A DNA stretch of 22,004 bases from Terfezia claveryi (Eukaryota; Ascomycota; Pezizomycetes; Pezizales; Pezizaceae), in the NCBI GenBank assembly GCA_015179025.1, contig WHUX01000504.1, positions 1 through 22,004 of the forward strand. Direction: 5' to 3'. The notes below the pieces were generated by a model. The model was given only the letters and a program-made list of their open reading frames with translations, made no database searches and was not told where the DNA came from. Below, piece after piece: positions 9,901-17,477 of the stretch. How positions within the stretch are numbered: position 1 is the first letter of the stretch; each line of letters opens with the position of its first letter. A program made the translations under genes and the position numbers.

Positions 9901-10857
9901 TGGGATATTTGTCAAGGAGGTTTGGAGGCTGCATGGATTACCAAAGAGGGTTGTTTCGGATCGGGATTCGGTTTTACAAGTTCGTTTTGGATGGAGGTAA
10001 TGCGGTTATTAGGAGTTGAGTTGGATAAGTCCTCGGCATATCACCCCCAGACTGATGGTCAAACTGAACGAGTCAACCAGACCCTTGAGCATTATCTACG
10101 GACGTATTGCTGTTGGGATCAGGATGACTGGGTCGAGTTATTACCATTTGCCGAGTTCTGTTATAATAACACTGTCCATTCTAGTACCAAACTCACACCA
10201 TTCTTTGCCGCATATGCTCAACACCCAGAAAATAATTTCCAGAACCCAACCGAAGCCTCAACTGAATCGAACAACCCTGAGGCAGTCAAGACAGTCGAAA
10301 CCTTGGACGCAATGAGGGAGGCTATGAGGGAGAACATGAAGGCAGCACAGGACCGGATGTCCAAATACTACAATCTCAAGGTAGCAGAGAAGGAACCGAC
10401 ATTCAAAGTGGGAGATTGGGTCATGGTCAACGCAAAGAACATCAAAACAAGGCGTCCGACCAAGAAGCTTGACTACAAGTTACGAGGGAAGTTTAGAATC
10501 AAACGGCTTATAGGCACCTATGCCTATGAGTTAGAGCTTCCCCCAAGCACAGGCAAAACTCACCCAGTTTTTCATATTAGTTTGTTGGAACCCTACCACC
10601 TTAACACGATTGCCGGCAGACGCTCACCAACACCCCCTCCAGTCGACCTCGAAGAATCGGAATACCAGGTGGAAAAGGTTAGGACAAGTGAGCTCAGGAA
10701 GGGACGGGTTATGTATTTAGTCTCTTGGAAGGGTTACGGTCCTGATGACGACACATGGGAACCATATGAGAACCTGAAGGATGGAGCAGCCGATTTAATT
10801 CGAAAATTCCATCTGGATAATCCTCGTAAGCCTCGGGACCCTGATGTTATCTTGTGA
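6936..10857 (+). pseudogene. pol: pol of element A: PR-RT-RNase H-IN-chromodomain (frameshifted)
   Basis: This is the polyprotein region that copies and integrates the element. Aspartic protease DTGA is at 7381-7392. The RT palm has FSKLDL near 8247 and YIDD at 8439-8450. RNase H begins at IETDASD (from 8874). The integrase zinc finger (HDAKVAGH ... CDACQRNK) spans 9572-9715. The DDE residues are D 9782 (MDF), D 9959 (SDRD) and E 10066 (DGQTERVNQ). A GPY/F-like module follows (LRGKFRIKRL to LLEPYH), then a chromodomain at about 10660-10815 (EYQVEKV, YLVSWKGYG, DTWEPYENL). The frame breaks at about 6950 (an extra base creating TAG), 8022, 8634, 8738, 9089, 9311, 9570 and 9975, mostly by loss of one base relative to element C. 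The RT/RNase H break at 8871-8874 is shared with C. The final frame 9922-10857 is intact for the integrase C-terminus and chromodomain. Confidence 0.92.
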
Positions 10858-11086
10858 GGATTTTTCTTTTTTTCCTATATTAGGCATTAGGTTTTTTGAA
10901 TTATCTTTACGTTTTTGTTTTACCTGTATTTCTTATGCCATATTGTCCCAGGGGTGCAAAGAGACGTACGCAGCTATGTTTTGGCTGTCGTATATGAGGA
11001 CTGGTCCTCAAGCCCCATCCATTGTTGTTAGTAGCAATAATGATTCTGATTGCATGATCAATTAGGTTCTTGCGGACAAGAACCTT
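10858..11086 (+). other. 3' untranslated region of element A with terminal hairpin
   Basis: About 230 bp between the pol stop and the polypurine tract hold no recognisable gene. The start is T-rich. At 11064-11085 AGGTTCTTG pairs perfectly with CAAGAACCT around the loop CGGA, placing a 9-bp hairpin directly before the polypurine tract. Confidence 0.7.
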
Positions 11087-11100
11087 AAGGGGGGAGGCAC
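11087..11100 (+). other. Polypurine tract of element A
   Basis: AAGGGGGGAGGCAC directly precedes the 3' LTR start at 11101. Such a tract survives RNase H and primes plus-strand DNA synthesis. Its position fixes the 3' LTR boundary. Confidence 0.85.
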
Positions 11101-12552
11101 TGTCACGGGGTGACATCCAGCCCTACCAAAGGTACTTGGGCCCTTATAGAACGACCCTAGAATCTATATGACTCTAGGTACACTCTTAGCAGTGTGGTGC
11201 AAACGTTTCTAATACTTATCTATAAGAGTTAAGTATATGAAACGGGTATGAACCTCGGAGTGGTTTATAATCATCCTAGATGGTTAAGACCCTTATGGAA
11301 CGTCCATAGACCCTTGAGGGAGCTACGGTTTAAGTTTCATAAGAATCCGATTAACGGTTCAATAGTTATACTCAGATTAATATGCTGACTATATGCATAT
11401 ATATGCTAGCTATATTAGCTGTTACCCTGAAGTCTTGGCGTTACCCTGAATATTGAATTATTACCCTGAACTGCAGGAAAATAATTCGGTAAAAATAACT
11501 AAAAAAATGAAGGACCGAGGGCGCACTTTAGACCAAAGTGCGTCCGGTGACACTATAAGGGAGTGCGCCCAGGACAGAGGCCAAAGGTAGGGCCAAAACA
11601 TAAAGTTCTCCGAATTTAATGTTTCAAGGTTCTATCTAGGCCTACTCTTCGTCCTGATTCCATTTCTGCAATCCTTTTATGATCGGAGTTAAACTCATGG
11701 AGATATAAGACTTTTAATATGGTCATATAGGTCCACGAGGAGGTTTACTTATTATTGGTAATAACTCCGTGAATAATTTGGGTATCGAGATAAACTAAGA
11801 TTCTATAATCTTCTATGCGTTGATACCTTTCCAATGGTAATCTACTTGTGACCCACGGTTCTCTATTCATAGAGTTATGTGCAGTTGAAAATTATTTTCA
11901 ATGGACACTAGACACTATTAAGTGAATATTGCCGGAAACATAATTAGATGCCTTCGGATATTGTCGGATGGTAATTCGATAGTATCGGGGATTGGTAACG
12001 TATCTGAAATTGAATTTAGTTGTCTCGGATAAGAATTCTTTAATGGGATAAGCGAGCTATAAGCGAAGTACGTATAACATGCAGACATGGGAATATTCTC
12101 TACGTTCGGGTTAGTAACCTGTGACAACGAGTGCAGATAGCAACTGCATTAACAAAGGTGTGGATGGCATAACACTTAGGAAGAAATTCCAAGGTGACAG
12201 GTAGGCCCGCGTTTTATAAAATATTTTTATCATAAGAATATCTACAAACACCGCGGGATATAAATAGTGCAAGTAGTTCCGGTTGAATTTATTCTACCAC
12301 CAGCGAGTATTCGAAAGCAAGAGCACCTTGAGTACACGAAGCCTACAAAGTTCTAAGTCTTGAGTTAACTTTACGTTAAGCGACATAGGATTTATTTTGT
12401 GTTGCGAAATAAGATCCGTCGTGAGGAACTATGTTGGATAAACTTTACTGCTATAGGATTGATATTCTGTGTTGTGGAATAGATATCGTTGCAGCAGCAA
12501 ACTACGGCCATCCTAATAGTCGCTAGAGCGCTATCAGTCAATAGGGCCCCCG
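11101..12552 (+). repeat. 3' LTR of element A (last 5 bp missing)
   Basis: This copy matches the 5' LTR over nearly its whole length. It lacks the terminal TGACA: after GGGCCCCCG the sequence continues TGTAACAGGGG, the outer end of element B's LTR. Differences from the 5' LTR cluster in the last 130 bp and include three CpG-to-TpG/CpA changes (near 12475, 12493 and 12510) and two lost C bases near 12431 and 12439. A 5-bp target duplication for B would be CCCCG at 12548-12552. Confidence 0.92.
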
Positions 12553-13070
12553 TGTAACAGGGGCTCAGAGGACAAGGCGACCAAGAAGTACGCCGGGGCG
12601 AGGACAGGAATAAGGTGAGACACACGTAGGAGCGCTACGTGTATGATCAGGGGAAAGGCTAGGGGCAAGGCAAGGGCAGGGCTAGGGTAACACACACACA
12701 TACGTAGGAACGCTACGTGTGTGACTGGGGAAGGCTGGGATGGGGGACAAGGGCAAGAGGCACGAGACACGCGGAAGCGGTTGCCGCGTGTGTCGGAGGG
12801 AGGCAGCTATGCTGCAGAGTAGTTCAAGAGACAAGGGGGGGGGGGGTGCATAAGGGAGGTGCACAAGCGCTGGGAGAGGCAAGGTCCTGTATTGGATATA
12901 CAAGACGTTGGATAGGGATCCAACGAGAGGGCGGAGAGAGCAAGCTATATATACAGGCTTCCTTCCTGGCCAAGGCCATCGGAAGGAATAAGGTTCCCGA
13001 GACCCCTTATCTCGGGAGCCGAGATAACAACAACGAGGTCAGACTAGGCTGGGAAGGGACGGTTGTGACA
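12553..13070 (-). repeat. 3' LTR of element B (518 bp)
   Basis: Read on the minus strand it begins TGTCACAACCGTCCC at 13070, right after the polypurine tract, and ends CCCCTGTTACA at 12553, against A's 3' LTR. TG...CA ends are present. It contains three short perfect hairpins (12622-12642, 12703-12717, 12767-12791). A G-run lies at about 12835-12846. No second copy is in the window, so the outer boundary rests on the TGT...ACA ends and the end of similarity to A. Confidence 0.82.
12622..12791. repeat. Three spaced hairpins in LTR B
   Basis: ACACGTAG(GAGCG)CTACGTGT is at 12622-12642, CGTAG(GAACG)CTACG at 12703-12717 with CACAC/GTGTG further out, and ACACGCGG(9 nt)CCGCGTGT at 12767-12791. The first two share nearly the same stem and loop, so they look like copies of one unit. 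They may be protein-binding sites or RNA structures in the element transcript; neither is shown. Confidence 0.6.
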
Positions 13071-13083
13071 CTATCCCCCCTTT
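13071..13083 (-). other. Polypurine tract of element B
   Basis: On the minus strand AAAGGGGGGATAG lies directly upstream of the LTR start TGTCACAACC. It fixes the orientation of element B and the inner edge of its 3' LTR. Confidence 0.85.
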
Positions 13084-13130
13084 AGGCTCGGAGCCCCAGC
13101 GACGAAAGGCAAGGCGAAAGGCAAGGTGAA

Positions 13131-13159
13131 AAAACAAACAAACAAACAAACAAACAAAA
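13131..13159. repeat. (AAAC)n microsatellite
   Basis: About seven uninterrupted AAAC units lie in the 3' untranslated part of element B. This is an ordinary slippage-prone repeat. Confidence 0.85.
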
Positions 13160-13228
13160 GAGGCGAACAAAACCAATAACCCATAACACAACCCCAACGC
13201 CGGAAGTACGTACCAACAATAACCACGA

Positions 13229-13273
13229 CATCAACGACAATAACATCAACGGCAATAGCAACAACGACAATAG
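13229..13273. repeat. 15-bp minisatellite, three units
   Basis: Units CATCAACGACAATAA, CATCAACGGCAATAG and CAACAACGACAATAG follow one another without gaps. They lie in element B's 3' untranslated region. Confidence 0.75.
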
Positions 13274-14777
13274 CAACCCTGCTAAGTAATTCCCGGACGA
13301 CAAGAACATCACTGGGCGGGGCGAGGCTTCTGGGAGTAACGCTGGTGGAACAGTGTGACCAAGTCCCGTGCGTTTTCCAGGTCCTCCGCTGGTTGCCAGG
13401 TCGTCTCCTCATCTCCCAGCCATTTGACCTTGTACTGCAGGTGCCCATACCTCTTCCGCGAGTCCAATACTTCCTCCACCTCCCATTCTTCTTCACCTTC
13501 GATAACCACGGGGGGAGGTGGGGGGTGTTTTTGTCCTGGAAGAGGGTCCTCTGCGGCAGGCTCGATCTCAGAAACATGGACGACCGGGTGGCGTTTGATG
13601 TCCTTGGGGAACCTCAATCGATAGGCATGAGTACCCACAGCGACCAACACCTCGAATGGACCCAAGAACTTGTGGTCAAGCTTGCGAGATGGCCGCTCTG
13701 TCCGGAAGTGCCAGCTGGAGAGCCACACCTTGTCCCCTGGCTGGTATCTGGGGGCTGGCAGCCGTGATCCATTGGCATACTCAGCTTGCCTGGCTTGCAC
13801 ATATCCCAGCTCGGCTTTCAGGGTACGGTGGAGTTCAGCGATTTCAACCGCGAACTCCTTAGCTGGGGGGTGGGCTTTTTGCAGGGGCGCCAGAGCATCC
13901 ACGAACCGGGGGTGCCAACCGTAATTAGCCAGGAAAGGAGAGGTTTTGGAGGATTCCAAGAACTGGTTGTTCGCGGCGAATTCGCAGGTGGCCAGCAACG
14001 AAACCCAGTTATCCTGCTAGTAGTTGACGAAGGCCCGCAGATACTGCTTCATGATGGCGTTCATTCTCTCCGATTGGCCGTCCGTCTGGGGGTGATATGC
14101 CGTTGACAAGCGCACTTTAATCCCCAGAAGCTCGCAGAAGGCTCTCCAAAAGTCCGAGGTAAACTGAGGGCCACGGTCAGACACGATCGATTCAGGGAGG
14201 CTGTGATACCGGAATACATTATTGAGGTAGAGGTTGGCTAACTCTGGGGCAGAGCAGGTATCCCGGCAAGGTATAACATGCCTCATCTTTGTCAACCGAT
14301 CAACCACCATCAGGATGGCGTTGAACCCCGAGTCTTCCGGCAATCCCGTCACGAAATCCATGGTAAGGTGCAGCCAGGGCCGATCCGGAATCTCCAGAGG
14401 TTTCAGGGTCCCGTACGGGGCATGGCGGACAGGTTTAGCACACTTGCAAACATGGCAGTTCTGTATGTACCACTCCACTTCCTTCCACTGGTCAATCCAG
14501 GTGTATTCCCTGGCCAGAAGCTCTAACGTCTTGGCCACTCCAGAGTGACCCGCCACCAGGGTATCGTGGTGTTCCTCGATCAGCCTCAGGTGTAACCCTC
14601 CTCCTTCTGGTATATAGAGCTGTTCCCGGTGGTATAGGAGGCCTTCCTGGACGGTGCACTCGGCCAGGGAGATTTTGGGGTGGCGGCGCTGGCCGGAATC
14701 CACTGCGGCAATAATTTCCTTGGCTAGGGGGTCATCTTCGTATGCCTGTCTCACCAGTTGTCGGAGGTCAGCTCTCG

Positions 14778-14870
14778 CCTCAGCCTCTGCTTCAGCATTA
14801 GCCTCAGCTTTAGCATTAACCTCAGCTTCAGCATTAGCCTCAGCTTCAGCATTAGCCTCAGCTTCAGCAT
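14778..14870 (-). repeat. 18-bp tandem repeat coding an Ala/Glu-rich linker in pol B
   Basis: About five copies of CAGCTTCAGCATTAGCCT (plus strand), some variant, encode repeats of the type AEANAE on the minus strand. They sit between RNase H and the integrase zinc finger, where related elements have a variable linker. The frame is kept because the unit is a multiple of three. The peptide is probably helical and charged. Confidence 0.8.
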
Positions 14871-15964
14871 GGACATTGGCCGCTAGATCAAGGTTTTCGG
14901 GCTTCAATACCACCTGATTTTGGTATTTTAGCCTTTCATCCCCCCCCTTAGGGAGGTCACCTGATCTCCTAGTCAAGGCGTCCGGTTTCCCACCAGCCTT
15001 GCCTGGCCGGTATTTGATCTTGAAGTTGAACCGAGATAAGAACTCCGACCACCTGGCTTGCCGTCGGTTAAGCAGTTTGGTGGTGGTGAAATACTCAAGG
15101 TTCTTATGATCGGACAACACCTCGATAATCCCCTTGGCTGACTCCAGATGTGGCCTCCACTCCTCGAATGCTCACACGATGGCCATCAGCTCCTTGTCGT
15201 AGATCTCGTAGTTGCACTCGGCCGGGGAGTGCTTTTTCGAGAAGTAGGCCACTGGGTGGAGGATACCGTTATCATCGTTCTGAGACAGGATTCCCGCAGA
15301 CACATAGTCGGAGGCATCGGTTTCGACAACATACTCCTAGTCAGGGTTGAAATGGGCGAGGATTGGTGCTGAGCAGAAGGCTTCCTTAAGGTTCTGGAAG
15401 GCAGATTGGGCTTCTGGATTCCAGTCGAAACGCCGGTCTTTTTTGGTCAGGGCGGTGAGGGGGGCTACGATCTTCGAATATCCCAGGATAAAACGCCGGT
15501 AAAAGTTGGCGAACCCCAGGAATGCCTAGACATCCTTGAGATTCGCTAGAATTTGCCATTCCTGGACAGCGGTAACCTTGGCAGGGTCCATCCTGATGCC
15601 CTCCGTAGTGATGATTAACCCCAAATACTTGACCTCTTGCACATGAAACTCGCATTTCTCAGGCTTGAGGTACAATCCGGCTTGCTCCAGCTTTTCCAAC
15701 ATTTGGCGAACATGGATTTTGTGCTCTGCCAGGGTATCCGAATAGATCAGGATATCGTCAAGGTAGGCCGTGCAGAACACATCCAGAAAGTCTCGCAGGG
15801 TGTCATTGATAAAGTGCTGGAAAGAGGCCGGGGCGTTAGTCAACCCAAAAGGCATAACATTATACTCAAAGTGGCCATAACGAGTTCGGAAGGCAGTTTT
15901 CCACTCCTCCCCCTCGGCGATCCGTACCAGGTTGTATGCCCCTCTTAAATCCAGTTTGGTGAAC

Positions 15965-15969
15965 CATTT
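15965..15969. repeat. Left target sequence of element C (CATTT)
   Basis: These five bases of B's RT gene directly precede element C's 5' LTR. The duplicate expected after C's 3' LTR is outside the window. Confidence 0.6.
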
Positions 15970-17425
15970 TGTCACGGGGTGATATCCAGCCCTACCAAAG
16001 GTACTTGGGCCCTTATAGAACGACCCTAGAATCTATATGAACTCTAGGTACACTCTTAGCAGTGTGGTGCAAACGTTTCTAATACTTATCTATAAGAGTT
16101 AAGTATATGAAACGGGTATGAACCTCGGAGTGGTTTATAATCATCCTAGATGGTTAAGACCCTTATGGAACGTCCATAGACCCTTGAGGGAGCTACGGTT
16201 TAAGTTTTATAAGAATCCGATTAACGGTTCAATAGTTATACTCAGATTAATATGCTGACTATATACATGCTAGCTATATTAGCTGTTACCCTGAAGTCTT
16301 GGCGTTACCCTGAATATTGAATTATTACCCTGAACTGCAGGAAAATAATTCGGTAAAAATAACTAAAAAAATGAAGGACCGAGGGCGCACTTTAGACCAA
16401 AGTGCGTCCGGTGACACTATAAGGGAGTGCGCCCAGGACAGAGGCCAAAGGTAGGGCCAAAACATAAAGTTCTCCGAATTTAATGTTTTAAGGTTCTATC
16501 TATGCCTACTCTTCGTCCTGATTCCATTTCTGCAATCCATTTTATGATCGGAGTAAAACTCGTGGAGATATAAGACTTTTAATATGGTCAAATAAGTCCA
16601 CGAGGAGGTTTACCTATTATTGGTAATAGCTCCATGAATAATTTGGGTATCGAGATGAACTAAGATTCTATAATCTTCTATGCATTGATACCTTTCCAAT
16701 GGTAATCTACTTGTGACCCACGGTTCTCTATTCATAGAGTTATGTGCAGTTGAAAATTATTTTCAATGGACACTAGACACTATTAAGTGAATATTGCCGG
16801 AAACATAATTAGATGCCTTCGGATATTGTCGGATGGTAATTCGATAGTATCGGGGATTGGTAACGTATCTGGAATTGAATTTAGTTGTCTCGGATAAGAA
16901 TTCTTTAATGGGATAAGCGAGCTATAAGCGAAGTACGTATAACATGCAGACATGGAAATATTCTCTACGTTCGGGTTAGTAACCTGTGACAACGAGTGCA
17001 GATAGCAACTGCATTAACAAAGGTGTGGATGGCATAACACTTAGGAAGAAATTCCGAGGTGACAGGTAGGCCCGCGTTTATAAAATATTTTTATCATAAG
17101 AATATCTACAAACACCGCGGGATATAAATAGTGCAAGTAGTTCCGGTTGAATTTATTCTACCACTAGCGAGTATTCGAAAGCAAGAGCACCTTGAGTACA
17201 CGAAGCCTACAAAGTTCTAAGTCTTGAGTTAACTTTACGTTTAAAGCGACATAGGATTTATTTTGTGTTGCGAAATAAGATCCATCGTGAGGAACTACTG
17301 TTGGACTAAACTTTACTGCTATAGGATTGATATTCTGTGTTGCGGAATAGATATCGTTGCGGCAGGAAATTACGGCCGTCCTAATAGTCGCAAGAGCGCT
17401 ATCAGTCAATAGGGCCCCCGTGACA
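15970..17425 (+). repeat. 5' LTR of element C
   Basis: A 1456-bp LTR starting TGTCACGGGGTGATATCC and ending CCCCGTGACA. It keeps the three TTACCCTGAA repeats, the nested inverted repeats, the TATA box and the CTACAAAGT segment (17207-17215). Compared with A it has more than ten base substitutions, and it lacks 8 bp of the TATATATGC-type stretch near 16262. This suggests that C came from a slightly different source copy than A. Confidence 0.95.
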
Positions 17426-17427
17426 TT

Positions 17428-17436
17428 ACTTTGTAG
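17428..17436 (+). other. Candidate primer-binding site of element C (ACTTTGTAG)
   Basis: It begins 2 bases after the LTR end and is exactly complementary to CTACAAAGT at 17207-17215. The arrangement is identical to element A, supporting self-priming in this family. Confidence 0.5.
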
Positions 17437-17477
17437 CCAGTGATTCTCGTTATCATTTGCTATCATACTCTCAAATC

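Larger units (their letters stand above)
3342..12552 (+). mobile_element. Element A: full-length Ty3/Gypsy chromovirus (family I), degraded
   Basis: A 9.2-kb LTR retrotransposon with two nearly identical 1.45-kb LTRs in direct orientation, a leader, gag, pol in the Ty3/Gypsy order (protease, RT, RNase H, integrase), a C-terminal chromodomain, and a polypurine tract abutting the 3' LTR. The LTRs begin TGTCAC and end GTGACA; the 3' copy lacks the final TGACA because element B starts there. Single-base losses are scattered through gag and pol, so the copy as written could not make intact proteins. It is not obvious whether these losses are biological or assembly errors. Confidence 0.95.
13084..13308 (-). 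other. 3' untranslated region of element B with simple repeats
   Basis: No gene is seen between the pol stop and the polypurine tract. An AAAC microsatellite of about seven units is at 13131-13159. A 15-bp minisatellite of three units lies at 13229-13243, 13244-13258 and 13259-13273 (type CATCAACGACAATAA). Open frames through these repeats are low-complexity and not supported as genes. Confidence 0.7.
12553..15969 (-). mobile_element. Element B: 3' part of a second chromovirus family, interrupted by element C
   Basis: On the minus strand this runs from within the RT gene through RNase H, integrase and chromodomain to a polypurine tract and a complete 3' LTR. Its LTR and proteins differ clearly from family I (YLDD instead of YIDD in RT, different LTR sequence and length). 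Element C splits it at 15969/15970. The 5' LTR, gag, protease and first part of RT should therefore continue beyond C's 3' LTR, outside the window. Confidence 0.92.
13309..15969 (-). pseudogene. pol: pol of element B: RT (partial)-RNase H-IN-chromodomain, four nonsense codons
   Basis: One continuous minus-strand frame runs from the break in RT to TAG at 13309-13311. RT begins [14 protein letters not shown] and carries [10 protein letters not shown] and YLDD (15754-15765). RNase H shows [12 protein letters not shown], the DKEL motif, LSDHKNLEYF and a KPDALTRR end. After an Ala/Glu-rich repeat linker come the integrase zinc finger (HHDTLVAGHSG, CHVCKCAK) and the catalytic core (TMDFVTG, VSDRGPQFTS, DGQSERMN). 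A GPY/F-like module (FLGPFEVL to HVSEIEP) and a chromodomain follow (WEVEEVL, YKVKWLGDEETTWQP, about 13493-13330). Premature stops lie at 15526-15528 (V*AFLGF), 15337-15339 (NPD*EYVV), 15172-15174 (AIV*AFEEW) and 14017-14019 (VNY*QDNW). All are in the same frame and no frameshift is seen. Gag, protease and the RT N-terminus are outside the window. The element is dead but mildly damaged. Confidence 0.93.

Noticed and set aside
12553..13070. Region between A and B as host DNA
   Set aside because: The polypurine tract followed by TGTCAC at 13070 and the TGTAACA end at 12553 show that it is the LTR of element B.
13071..13312. Minus-strand frame of hydrophobic V/L/F-rich residues overlapping the end of pol B
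   Set aside because: It comes from translating the 15-bp minisatellite and the AAAC microsatellite in the 3' untranslated region, so the apparent membrane segment is repeat-derived.
14758..14880. CRISPR-like array
   Set aside because: The 18-bp units are contiguous with no spacers and keep the pol frame; this is a coding tandem repeat.
14654..14917. Plus-strand Ala/Ser-repeat protein
   Set aside because: It is the antisense reading of the 18-bp repeat in pol B, which is clearly coding on the minus strand.
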